Shown piece after piece: positions 13,713-19,824 of a stretch of 31,102 nt of DNA (positions within the stretch are counted from its first letter, which is position 1; the number at the start of each line of letters is the position of its first letter). Position numbers and translations under genes: made by a program. This stretch comes from a virus. Below the pieces are notes generated by a model. It did no database searches. It saw only the letters and a program-made list of their open reading frames with translations, and had not been told where the DNA came from. The DNA is taken from positions 1 through 31,102 of IMG/VR virus record IMGVR_UViG_3300000553_000204; one strand, given 5' to 3'.

Positions 13713-13745
13713 GTAAAGATACGACATTATTTTGATTTTACAAAA
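13713..13745 (-). promoter_or_regulatory. Host-type Bacteroidota promoter
   Basis: On the minus strand, -33 TTTTG (13745-13741), a 19-nt spacer, and -7 TATCTTTAC (13721-13713). This matches the Bacteroidota primary-sigma pattern TTTG-N19-TAnnTTTG with one mismatch at the last base. It overlaps the 3' end of the upstream gene and faces the 46-aa gene and the lipoprotein gene. Its form differs from the phage-type TAATATATA motif, which suggests early expression by unmodified host polymerase. Confidence 0.65.
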
Positions 13746-13987
13746 TATTCTTTATATATTTTTTCGCATAATTCGTATTCTTCTATATGTGTATAATAGT
13801 TTAACATTTCATTAATATCGGTGAATAATATCTTATATTTATCATATTTTATTACACCACCCATATGACCCTCTATAATGTATAATACAGGTTTATTTAT
13901 TAATGGATGATTATCTACATTTTCAAGTTCATAAGAATCTATTTCGTTATCTAAATTTACAAAGTAGTATTTATTATATTGTTTCAT
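13727..13987 (-). CDS. Hypothetical protein (86 aa)
   Basis: A soluble alpha/beta protein: KQYNKYYFVNLDNEIDSYEL, PVLYIIEGHMGGVIKYDKYKILF, then helices (NEMLNYYTHIEEYELCEKIYKEYF). The last helix resembles a UVR-type pairing motif. It overlaps the preceding gene by 14 nt, and the host-type promoter lies across its last codons. It may control a partner protein; I do not recognise the family. Confidence 0.6.
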   Translation of the reverse strand: MKQYNKYYFVNLDNEIDSYELENVDNHPLINKPVLYIIEGHMGGVIKYDKYKILFTDINEMLNYYTHIEEYELCEKIYKEYFVKSK

Positions 13988-14342
13988 TTTCTTTATATAT
14001 TTTGTATTTACCTACATGAGTTAATCCTTCTATATTTCCATAAGTTTGTAATGAACTCATTTTAAATCTACCAAATGTATAGATACAATTTGTAATTAAC
14101 TCTAAATTTGATTTCATATCTTTATAACCACAAAAGTGTACATAACCGTCAAATTCTATATTAATACACCCATCAAATTTTAAATAACCACTACCCATCA
14201 TTCCTTCTTTTTCGTATATTTCAAATTCTATTGATGATGGTTCGTCTATTGTTCCATCATCATAAAACTTTTCTTCATAGGAATAAATTATAAATTTATC
14301 TACACCGTAACAATCTAGTTCTTCTATTATTTTCTTATTCAT
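13974..14342 (-). CDS. Hypothetical protein (122 aa)
   Basis: A beta-rich acidic protein (KFIIYSYEEKFYDDGTIDEPSSIEFEIYEKEG, INIEFDGYVHFCGY) with a Gly-rich middle, ending GLTHVGKYKIYKENET. No metal or catalytic motif is evident. Its ATG overlaps the stop of the Zn-knuckle gene (ATGA), so translation is coupled. It belongs to the early block of small overlapping genes. Family unknown. Confidence 0.6.
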   Translation of the reverse strand: MNKKIIEELDCYGVDKFIIYSYEEKFYDDGTIDEPSSIEFEIYEKEGMMGSGYLKFDGCINIEFDGYVHFCGYKDMKSNLELITNCIYTFGRFKMSSLQTYGNIEGLTHVGKYKIYKENETI

Positions 14343-14488
14343 CTTATATTTAATTTTTTCATCATTTTAAGCCAATTTAAGCGTCTTTTCTTTCTGGCGT
14401 ATCCTTTATGTTTACGACAGCAATATCTCTTATCCTTCCTACCCAGGATTTCGTTAAAACAGTATTCATAGGCACATATTCTTTCCAT
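14339..14488 (-). CDS. Small Cys-rich basic protein, putative Zn knuckle (49 aa)
   Basis: MERICAYEYCFNEILGRKDK opens a 49-residue frame with Cys5, Cys10, Cys23, Cys24 and His27, a likely zinc site. A strongly basic helix follows (ARKKRRLNWLKMMKKLNIR). Together they suggest a small nucleic-acid binding protein. Its ATG is coupled to the restored stop of the preceding gene (TAATG), and its own stop to the next ATG (ATGA), which supports it as a real gene despite its size. Confidence 0.65.
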   Translation of the reverse strand: MERICAYEYCFNEILGRKDKRYCCRKHKGYARKKRRLNWLKMMKKLNIR

Positions 14489-14669
14489 TATTCCAAACCT
14501 AGTGATTTTTTATTTAATTCTTGTACTTCTTCTAATTTACATTGTAACCAAAATTTGGCAAATAAAGTTTCTTCGGAATCTTTAATAAAGTTTCTTCGGA
14601 ATCTTTATTACCTTTATTTCTTTGTTCGTTGATGAAATCTAAAAAGTCATCTGTATTATTTATATCCAT
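14488..14669 (-). pseudogene. Small gene frameshifted by a 23-bp tandem duplication
   Basis: As written, the frame from ATG 14669 (MDINNTDDFLDFINEQRNKG) ends early after the duplication. Removing one 23-bp copy (14561-14583 or 14584-14606) restores a 52-residue protein that continues SEETLFAKFWLQCKLEEVQE and ends at a TAA overlapping the next ATG (TAATG). That restored coupling shows the single-copy form is the ancestral one. The acidic helical protein has no known function. The duplication may be a real mutation or an assembly error. Confidence 0.75.
14561..14606. repeat. Perfect 23-bp tandem duplication
   Basis: Unit aataaagtttcttcggaatc plus ttt, twice in a row. The length is not a multiple of 3, so it shifts the frame of the gene it lies in. 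Confidence 0.95.
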
Positions 14670-14671
14670 TG

Positions 14672-15073
14672 TTATTTATATTTTTGTAATATACTATATA
14701 TTTGTTCCGTTACATAGCCAAACATATAAGCAAATGCTTCGTGATTACTTTGTGTGTATTTAACGCCTTTATCCATCAAAATATGTGTTATAGCATGATG
14801 TATTTCGTGTTGTAATATACCTAAATCGTGTATTGTATTAGGTACATTTTTCATCCTTATTATATAAGTATCTTCAAGATGAACGCAATATCCTGATGCG
14901 GTATCATAATCATCAAGTTTATTTTTATATTCATCTTTAAAGTGTGTTTTAAACTCTTCAAAAGTTTCTCCAAAGGAAAAGAATATAGTACAATACCAAC
15001 ACTCTACTGTTATTTTACAAAAATGCGGTTTATCAAAATCCGATTTTCTTAATAGTTTTTTAAATATATTCAT
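14672..15073 (-). CDS. Putative zinc metallopeptidase, HEIHH type (133 aa)
   Basis: Residues 89-93 are HEIHH, the HExxH zincin motif, with a third candidate ligand in the downstream NHEAFAYMFGYVTEQI (Glu112). This is the compact architecture of small phage and ImmA-related zincins. I chose ATG 15073 (MNIFKKLLRK), coupled to the preceding stop as ATGA, rather than the in-frame ATG 15100, which lies inside that gene. It is in the early block, so it may cleave a host protein rather than serve in virion maturation. The zinc site is clear; catalytic activity and target are not known. Confidence 0.75.
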   Translation of the reverse strand: MNIFKKLLRKSDFDKPHFCKITVECWYCTIFFSFGETFEEFKTHFKDEYKNKLDDYDTASGYCVHLEDTYIIRMKNVPNTIHDLGILQHEIHHAITHILMDKGVKYTQSNHEAFAYMFGYVTEQIYSILQKYK

Positions 15074-15213
15074 TTCAATAATGATTTTTCTTCTCTCCAA
15101 ATATGTCGTAATAGTTCTATTACTTCTTCATAGAAGTTTACTGGTATATCACCAAATTGTACTTTATCATCTACTAGTTTCTTTACTATTTTAATTGCTT
15201 CTAGGTTCTTCAT
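15070..15213 (-). CDS. Small helical protein (47 aa)
   Basis: MKNLEAIKIVKKLVDDKVQF begins a frame of 47 residues ending EVIELLRHIWREEKSLLK. It is highly charged and amphipathic throughout, with no membrane segment or Cys. It ends as ATGA with the start of the zincin gene, so the two are translationally coupled. That coupling is the main reason to accept a gene this short. It may be a partner or inhibitor of the zincin. Confidence 0.55.
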   Translation of the reverse strand: MKNLEAIKIVKKLVDDKVQFGDIPVNFYEEVIELLRHIWREEKSLLK

Positions 15214-15230
15214 ATATTTAATTATTTATT

Positions 15231-15656
15231 TTACCATTTAACAATAAATGTTCCATTTTCCATAGATGTTTGTACTATGAAACCTCCTTTAGTTAATAGT
15301 TTTTCTACTGATAAAAGTATATCATTATATGTACCACATTTTATATTTGATAAATCAAACTTTGGTGCCAATGTTCTTATACCATATATTGAGCAATGAA
15401 ATATTTGGTCACATATATTTTCATATACTTTCATTGCTGCGTTTTCAGCTAATGAAACCATTTGTTCTGCTTCAACTATTTTAGTAGGTATATTATCCAA
15501 TTTATCATCTTCTAAATACTTTATAGCGGTTTTAAATCCATCTTTAAATATTTGTTGTGCTGAATAACTATTATATAAATATTTGTGTGCTTCTTGTGAT
15601 ATGTACACATCTAATACATCCGAATCTATTGCTATTTTACTATTTCCTTTTCTCAT
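15231..15656 (-). CDS. Hypothetical protein (141 aa)
   Basis: A soluble, mostly helical protein: VYISQEAHKYLYNSYSAQQIFKDGFKTAIKYLEDD, then TKIVEAEQMVSLAENAAMKVYENI. A C-terminal strand pair (GGFIVQTSMENGTFIVKW) follows. It has two Cys-containing segments but no classic metal motif. The N-terminal 'SQEAHKYLYNSYS...IFKDGFKTAIKYL' resembles hypothetical proteins of Bacteroidota phages without known function. It lies 5 nt after the membrane-anchored coiled-coil gene. Confidence 0.6.
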   Translation of the reverse strand: MRKGNSKIAIDSDVLDVYISQEAHKYLYNSYSAQQIFKDGFKTAIKYLEDDKLDNIPTKIVEAEQMVSLAENAAMKVYENICDQIFHCSIYGIRTLAPKFDLSNIKCGTYNDILLSVEKLLTKGGFIVQTSMENGTFIVKW

Positions 15657-15661
15657 ATTTT

Positions 15662-16039
15662 TTAATTATTTTTTAAAATGCTTTCCATTTTATCATGTGA
15701 AATATAAACATCATAAGTCCCATTAACATTTTTTATCCATATACCATTATCATCATATGGTTTCAAATTTATTGTTGTTAAAGTTACACTTCCTGTTGCT
15801 GATATAACTCCTTTATTATCATAAGTATTACACTTAATTAATTGTAAAGGTTCTTCTAGTGAATATCTATGACCTAATTGTTCTTTAAGATTATTATATT
15901 CATAAGATAAACTTTTATAATTATACTTGTAGGAATTCAATTCACCAGTTAACTCCTCTATTCTATTAGAATATTTTGGTCTAATATAGGCAATATATGT
16001 TATAATTATTCCAATTAATATTGTTAATTCTATATTCAT
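15662..16039 (-). CDS. Membrane-anchored coiled-coil protein (125 aa)
   Basis: The start at ATG 16039 (MNIELTILIGIIITYIAYIR) overlaps the restored stop of the preceding broken gene as TAATG. A longer in-frame ATG at 16051 lacks that link. Residues 5-18 form one membrane segment. A coiled coil follows (SNRIEELTGELNSYKYNYKSLSYEYNNLKEQLG) and a small beta-rich C-terminal domain (GSVTLTTINLKPYDDNGIWIKN, TYDVYIS). The layout resembles spanin-like or membrane-tethered accessory proteins, but the context is early, not lysis. Function is unknown. Confidence 0.6.
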   Translation of the reverse strand: MNIELTILIGIIITYIAYIRPKYSNRIEELTGELNSYKYNYKSLSYEYNNLKEQLGHRYSLEEPLQLIKCNTYDNKGVISATGSVTLTTINLKPYDDNGIWIKNVNGTYDVYISHDKMESILKNN

Positions 16040-16351
16040 TATTTCATCCAATCCTCCTGTGGGTTATAACCATTATTTTGTGCCAATACCATCTTTTTAA
16101 TAGTGGATAAACACATATCCATAGTAAATGATACATTAACTTCAAGCATTTGTGTTATGGGATTTATTTTGATTGCTTCATCTATATCTTTTATAATTAA
16201 AGTTTTAATTACTCTTGATTTGATATAGTCACTAATCTTTTCTAATTAAAGTTTTAATTACTCTTGATTTGATATAGTCACTAATCTTTTCTTTATTCAG
16301 TAAACACCATTCTATATGTTCGTTTACTTTTTTGTTATTTTCTAAATTCAT
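16039..16351 (-). pseudogene. Small gene frameshifted by a 49-bp tandem duplication
   Basis: ATG 16351 opens MNLENNKKVNEHIEWCLLNK. With both 49-bp copies present it stops soon after the repeat. With one copy removed (16194-16242 or 16243-16291) it reads 87 residues, continuing IKDIDEAIKINPITQMLEVN and ending QEDWMK, with a TAA that overlaps the next gene's ATG (TAATG). The intact form is therefore a soluble helical protein of unknown role. This is the second gene here broken by a perfect tandem duplication. Confidence 0.75.
16194..16291. repeat. Perfect 49-bp tandem duplication
   Basis: Two identical adjacent 49-bp units (16194-16242 and 16243-16291). The length is one more than a multiple of 3, which shifts the reading frame. 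Confidence 0.95.
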
Positions 16352-16353
16352 AT

Positions 16354-16422
16354 TTAATCTTCATTTTTATTTAGTATAATAAAAGCTATTATACATATTA
16401 CTATAACTACTACTCCTATCAT
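16354..16422 (-). CDS. 22-residue single-pass membrane micropeptide
   Basis: A frame of 22 residues: a hydrophobic run (MIGVVVIVICIIAFIIL) and a short charged tail (NKNED). Its ATG overlaps the stop of the preceding gene as TAATG, and it ends 2 nt before the next ATG. Tight coupling on both sides and a clean membrane segment argue that it is translated. Such peptides can modulate host membrane enzymes or assist lysis. The role here is unknown. Confidence 0.55.
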   Translation of the reverse strand: MIGVVVIVICIIAFIILNKNED

Positions 16423-16658
16423 TATTTTGTATTATTTTTTAAAGAATCTAAAAATTCCTTTACTTCTTGTTTTGTTTTTTCAAATATTAATTCAAATAAT
16501 ATATCCTTATTCTCTTTTAATGATTTCTCTTGTAACTCTATTAGTTTTTCTAATTTAGCTATCTTTAAACTATTATAGAATTTCTTTTCTGGTTCCTTTT
16601 TATCTCTTAATTCAACGGCATATTTAGTTACTTCATTTATAGATTCTTCTAAATTCAT
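16422..16658 (-). CDS. Charged coiled-coil protein (78 aa)
   Basis: Almost one continuous charged helix: ESINEVTKYAVELRDKKEPEKKFYNSLKIAKLEKLIELQEKSLKENKDILFELIFEKTKQEVKEFLDSL. Heptad-like Leu/Ile spacing suggests self-association. It ends by coupling (TAATG) to the 22-residue membrane peptide. It probably opens the early unit after the promoter motif at 16713-16749. A 13-codon frame just upstream (MKILIEDILKHRQ) could be a leader peptide. No family recognised. Confidence 0.6.
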   Translation of the reverse strand: MNLEESINEVTKYAVELRDKKEPEKKFYNSLKIAKLEKLIELQEKSLKENKDILFELIFEKTKQEVKEFLDSLKNNTK

Positions 16659-16712
16659 ATCTATTGTCTATGTTTTAATATATCTTCTATTAATATCTTC
16701 ATCTTTTCTGGT

Positions 16713-16749
16713 TATATATTAAAAGGGAATATTAGTTTATTTTGTGTAA
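16713..16749 (-). promoter_or_regulatory. Candidate phage promoter before the small-gene block
   Basis: On the minus strand, TTACAC (16749-16744), a 22-nt spacer, and TAATATATA (16721-16713). The core is 54 nt upstream of the 16658 start. It lies just past the PrimPol stop and has the same geometry as the sites at 2607-2643 and 7833-7869. Confidence 0.5.
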
Positions 16750-16756
16750 GGATTGT

Positions 16757-17968
16757 TTAATATAAATTATTATCCACTTCTTTCCAGTATCTTTTAATAG
16801 TTCTTAAACCTAGACCTGTATTTTCGGCTATTATCTTCTGTGTATATTCATATTGATTTAGGTCTAATAACCTTTTTATTTCTGTTTTAATCTTATTAAT
16901 AGTATTTTGTTTTCTTAATTTTCCGTTTTCTTTTGCTGCTATACTCATTTTTTGTGTGGGTGTTAATTTTATTTCTTCATAATTTTTATTAAAGTGTATT
17001 CTTTTTATTCTAGTTTTCAATTTAGGTCCTTCTTTCTTTATTTTTTTAAACATATTATATACAAATTTCTTTAAATAATTATATTCAAATTTATTTTCTG
17101 CTATGTTATTTATATACCAAATATAACTGGTGGTTTGTTGTAGGTCTATAGTAGGATTTAACCATATTAATGCAGATATTATTCTTGTATATGTAGTATG
17201 TTTTGTCCCATCTTTTATAAATCGTGGGTAAGATATTCTATACCATTCTATGGGGTCTATAGTATATAATCCTTCAATTTCCTTTGTATATTGTGTTTCA
17301 AATACAATTTGAGTAAGTAAATCTTTAAATGAAATAATATAAGAAGGTGCCATATAAGCTAATTCCTTCCTTTCTACTTTAATTAGCTCATGTGGCACCC
17401 TGTAATTATTTGTTTGTGTATTTTCCCAACCTATCTCCTCTACATTAAATGTGTTATCAGGTATGTATATAACGTTAGGATCGTAACTAACAAATGCTTT
17501 TCTAGCAATGCCTTTTGCTCCATTATCAACATTAAATCCTTGGTCATTTAAGTAATCTTTAATAAGATTTTGTTTAGCACTATAATTATATGGTGTAAGG
17601 TCATTAACTTTTACGAAAAAATGTAATCCACTTCCGCCTGCACTTTTATAGATTAATGTAATGGGGATCGTATCATTGAGTTCCATTATGGTGCCATTTA
17701 AGTCAAAGTCGGTGCCACCATCTATATCAAAAAAAATAAGACCATTAAGTTCTTGTAATGTATCTTCTTTTAATCCATTAAATTTACCTGATGTAATAAT
17801 ACAAGGTAATAGTTCTTTAACTCTTTTGTATTCTTTTGATTTATATTCCAAAGAACGAAGGTATTCTATTTTATTTTGTAATGGATTTTCTTTAATTAGA
17901 TCAACTAATTCTTCTATAGATAAATTTATAGGTGTGTGAGTTTTTATATTCTCTAGGTAAGTAAACAT
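16757..17968 (-). CDS. BT4734-like (VirE N-terminal type) PrimPol with C-terminal HTH (403 aa)
   Basis: Residues about 50-170 carry the BT4734/VirE-N pattern of the archaeo-eukaryotic primase fold: LLPCIITSGKFNG, GLIFFDIDG (catalytic-type acidic pair Asp81/Asp83), SAGGSGLHFFVKV (111-121), RKAFVSYDP (156-164). The middle part is helical. The C-terminal end (YEYTQKIIAENTGLGLRTIKRYW) is an HTH. Such proteins probably prime or start replication, and the HTH could recognise the origin. It follows a long structured non-coding leader with two hairpins, a plausible origin region. No separate helicase or polymerase is seen, so host replication enzymes are likely used. Fold assignment is strong; the exact reaction is inferred. 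Confidence 0.75.
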   Translation of the reverse strand: MFTYLENIKTHTPINLSIEELVDLIKENPLQNKIEYLRSLEYKSKEYKRVKELLPCIITSGKFNGLKEDTLQELNGLIFFDIDGGTDFDLNGTIMELNDTIPITLIYKSAGGSGLHFFVKVNDLTPYNYSAKQNLIKDYLNDQGFNVDNGAKGIARKAFVSYDPNVIYIPDNTFNVEEIGWENTQTNNYRVPHELIKVERKELAYMAPSYIISFKDLLTQIVFETQYTKEIEGLYTIDPIEWYRISYPRFIKDGTKHTTYTRIISALIWLNPTIDLQQTTSYIWYINNIAENKFEYNYLKKFVYNMFKKIKKEGPKLKTRIKRIHFNKNYEEIKLTPTQKMSIAAKENGKLRKQNTINKIKTEIKRLLDLNQYEYTQKIIAENTGLGLRTIKRYWKEVDNNLY

Positions 17969-18003
17969 TTTTATCCTTTATTTTTTATCCTTAATTATTT
18001 ACT

Positions 18004-18045
18004 CTGGGAAAGGACCCGTGGGGAGCTTATTTCCACGGGACCCAG
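18004..18045 (-). promoter_or_regulatory. Leader hairpin before the PrimPol gene
   Basis: Two stacked stems: outer CTGGG/CCCAG (5 bp) and inner CCCGTGG/CCACGGG (7 bp), with a 6/1 internal loop and an 11-nt top loop. It is GC-rich in an AT-rich region and has no U-run after it on the minus strand, so it is not a simple terminator. It lies downstream of the TAATATATA motif, so it would be part of the PrimPol mRNA leader. Confidence 0.55.
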
Positions 18046-18065
18046 ATATACATTTCTGTATTACT

Positions 18066-18074
18066 TATATATTA
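18066..18074 (-). promoter_or_regulatory. Candidate phage promoter -10 element for the PrimPol unit
   Basis: AAAATAATATATA on the minus strand, 97 nt before the PrimPol ATG. Nearly the same extended motif is at 2607, 7833, 9180 and 26075. Confidence 0.45.
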
Positions 18075-18149
18075 TTTTCCAAAACTTGTTTTTACACAAA
18101 ATGTATATTTTCCAAAAATGATTTTAACTGAAACATAGTTCTGTATGTC

Positions 18150-18188
18150 TTGCTTACCTGCGAAGCACCCACAGCAAGCAGTAAGCAA
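18150..18188. repeat. Stem-loop upstream of the PrimPol gene
   Basis: TTGCTTA/TAAGCAA (7 bp), then a one-base bulge, then CTGC/GCAG (4 bp) around a 16-nt loop. No U-run on either side. It could be an origin structure, an operator or a small RNA element. Confidence 0.5.
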
Positions 18189-18210
18189 ATACGACTTGAA
18201 AAGAGTTTTA

Positions 18211-18241
18211 TAAATAAAAAACCACCAATTTCTTGGTGGTT
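18211..18241 (-). terminator. Rho-independent terminator after the holin-like gene
   Basis: Stem AACCACCAA/TTGGTGGTT with a GAAA-type loop, followed on the minus strand by TTTTTATTTATAAAAC. It probably ends the long late transcript that carries the head genes. Confidence 0.9.
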
Positions 18242-18284
18242 AGTATAAAAATAAAAACAAATACTAAAATGTCACGATTAGCAT

Positions 18285-18494
18285 CTATTCTTCCAATTTC
18301 TTTATTTCTAATTCTTTAATCTTTTTATCTAGCATTCTATTTCTCCAACCCCTATATTGATTTAAAGCGGTTAATATTAATATTAAACCAGTCATAACAC
18401 CTACAAAATGATTTTGAAAGGTAGAGTATAACCATATAAAAAAAGTGCTTAATGCCAACCAAATATTACTAATACTAAAATGATTATCATTCAT
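18285..18494 (-). CDS. Holin-like small membrane protein (69 aa)
   Basis: Two membrane segments, about 9-26 (IWLALSTFFIWLYSTFQN) and 29-45 (FVGVMTGLILILTALNQ), are followed by a basic, charged tail (RGWRNRMLDKKIKELEIKKLEE). Size, two transmembrane helices and a charged C-terminus fit a class II-type holin. It is the last gene of the late unit, just before the terminator at 18211. No endolysin was found next to it or elsewhere, which weakens the call; it could be another membrane protein. Confidence 0.5.
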   Translation of the reverse strand: MNDNHFSISNIWLALSTFFIWLYSTFQNHFVGVMTGLILILTALNQYRGWRNRMLDKKIKELEIKKLEE

Positions 18495-18502
18495 ATATAT
18501 TT

Positions 18503-18613
18503 TTAATTTTGATATTCACTGAATATATCTTCACCAGTCCCACTATAACCTTCATTTATAAGTGATACATATGTATTTAATATTTGCATTTGAGTTGTAG
18601 TTAAATTTTTCAT
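18503..18613 (-). CDS. Small hypothetical protein (36 aa)
   Basis: MKNLTTTQMQILNTYVSLIN begins a 36-residue frame ending TGEDIFSEYQN. Acidic and soluble, with one amphipathic helix. It sits 12 nt after the Lys-rich 41-residue gene and 8 nt before the holin-like gene, in line with the late operon. The spacing supports translation; no family recognised. Confidence 0.45.
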   Translation of the reverse strand: MKNLTTTQMQILNTYVSLINEGYSGTGEDIFSEYQN

Positions 18614-18625
18614 ATGGTTATATAT

Positions 18626-18751
18626 TTATTTTTTGGTATTTATTTGTTCCTTCTTCTTACTTTCCTTTTTCTTTTCCTCTTCCAGTTTAGCAAGAAATAG
18701 TTTAACCTTATCAATATTTTCTTTACCCATTTTAATATTATTTGCTGCCAT
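18626..18751 (-). CDS. Lysine-rich helical protein (41 aa)
   Basis: MAANNIKMGKENIDKVKLFL opens a 41-residue helix with an EEEKKKESKKKE tail. It starts 2 nt after the stop of the HExxE-protein gene and precedes the 36-residue gene, so it is co-transcribed with the late operon. The strongly charged end suggests binding to another protein or nucleic acid. Function unknown. Confidence 0.5.
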   Translation of the reverse strand: MAANNIKMGKENIDKVKLFLAKLEEEKKKESKKKEQINTKK

Positions 18752-18753
18752 AT

Positions 18754-19143
18754 TTATATAATCAAATTTTTTTCATAAGTGGCCCAATCAATTCCTAATT
18801 GTATGGCCAATTGTCTTTCATAATTCTCTGCAATACGGTGTTCTATAGAATAACAACATCCAGGTTCATTTCCAGGTTCGTCTGCTGTCGTTAATCCTAG
18901 TTGTTCTAATCTATTCCATTCAATATCATATTTAAGTATTTCTGCTTCTGTTAAGCCCCTTTTTTCAGTCAACATATATTCTATCATTTCGTGTAAAAGA
19001 ATAGTAAGGTGATAATCCAAATTGCGTTGTTTTGTTATTCTAATCTCTACACTATTATCTGTTTCCCAATAGTCCCCACATGTGGGATATCGTTGATATT
19101 TACTATCAATAAATTTTATATTTATATCTTTATCTCCTCTCAT
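18754..19143 (-). CDS. Putative metal-binding protein with a degenerate zincin motif, HEMIE (129 aa)
   Basis: Residues about 51-55 are HEMIE (LLHEMIEYMLTEKRG), where the second His of HExxH is replaced by Glu. A second conserved-looking block is EHRIAENYERQLAIQLGIDWATYE at the C-terminus. I associate the pair (HExxE plus H..AEN.E..LA..LG.dW..Y) with a family of small phage proteins of unknown function; the combined His/Glu set could bind a metal. It lies in the late operon between the connector gene and the holin-like gene, so a role in virion maturation or lysis is possible. Catalytic activity is doubtful given the changed motif. Confidence 0.6.
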   Translation of the reverse strand: MRGDKDINIKFIDSKYQRYPTCGDYWETDNSVEIRITKQRNLDYHLTILLHEMIEYMLTEKRGLTEAEILKYDIEWNRLEQLGLTTADEPGNEPGCCYSIEHRIAENYERQLAIQLGIDWATYEKNLII

Positions 19144-19196
19144 CTATTAATTCTATTTTATTATAACTATAATAAGTTTTTATCCTATGAGGTGCT

Positions 19197-19823
19197 TTAT
19201 ACACCGAAATATCCACCCCACGCAGGCGGTGTCCCTGAAATCTTATCACTTGTTATATCCATTGAACCTATATTTAATAATGTTCCACTAGAAAAATACA
19301 TACAATCATCATAATTAAGTGCTTTTGGTGTTATTGAACCTATTTGATTAGTAGTCCAATACTCTGGGAAAAATCCTGTATTATTTATAATGTATTGATA
19401 TATTCTTTGTATCCAGAATTCACCATCATTTTTAGCAATTTGTCTTAACCATGCTATTGTATCTTTATCAGTAGGATTTCCATTATCACTATCTTTTGTT
19501 CCGACATTTTTATTAGTTAAGTGAAAGTTTAAATAAGGAAGTATTTCATAAACAACCCATTCCTTTAAACAAGGAATAACAAAATTCATTAACAAAAATA
19601 AATAATTGCTATTAGAAGGGTTATAGATACTATTATCCGCCACCATACCCATCAATGATTGATATAAATTGTAACCTAATGCTCCTTGAATAAATTTATT
19701 TTGAGCTTTATCTATTGCTTGTACAATATATTGTGAATCCACATTTTTATCAATCATTGTATTGTTAATGATGTATTCATAATCTACAAGTCGGGAATAT
19801 ATATATGAGCTGAAAGTTGCCAT
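19197..19823 (-). CDS. Putative head-tail connector / adaptor protein (208 aa)
   Basis: A helical N-terminal part (YIYSRLVDYEYIINNTMIDKNV, YIVQAIDKAQNKFIQGALG) continues with a hydrophobic helix (LFLLMNFVIPCLKEWVVYEILPYL) and DTIAWLRQIAKNDGEFWIQRI. This order is typical of the adaptor proteins that follow the portal in Bacteroidota phages. It starts one base after the portal stop. The C-terminus (PPAWGGYFGV) is Gly/aromatic-rich. The call rests mainly on position and helical layout; a ring-forming adaptor between portal and tail is expected. Confidence 0.55.
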   Translation of the reverse strand: MATFSSYIYSRLVDYEYIINNTMIDKNVDSQYIVQAIDKAQNKFIQGALGYNLYQSLMGMVADNSIYNPSNSNYLFLLMNFVIPCLKEWVVYEILPYLNFHLTNKNVGTKDSDNGNPTDKDTIAWLRQIAKNDGEFWIQRIYQYIINNTGFFPEYWTTNQIGSITPKALNYDDCMYFSSGTLLNIGSMDITSDKISGTPPAWGGYFGV

Positions 19824-19824
19824 A

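Larger units (their letters stand above)
17969..18284. other. 316-nt structured intergenic region upstream of the PrimPol gene
   Basis: No gene fits here. In transcription order it holds the terminator at 18211-18241, the GC-rich stem-loop at 18150-18188, a direct repeat of ATTTTCCAAAA flanking TTTTTACACAAAA (about 18070-18118), TAATATATA at 18066-18074, and the hairpin at 18004-18045. Position next to the primase makes it a candidate origin or regulated leader. Confidence 0.5.

Noticed and set aside
15074-15100. Upstream ATG for the HEIHH zincin gene (MERRKIIIE)
   Set aside because: It lies inside the 47-residue gene, whose stop overlaps the ATG at 15073 as ATGA. Coupled initiation at 15073 is preferred.
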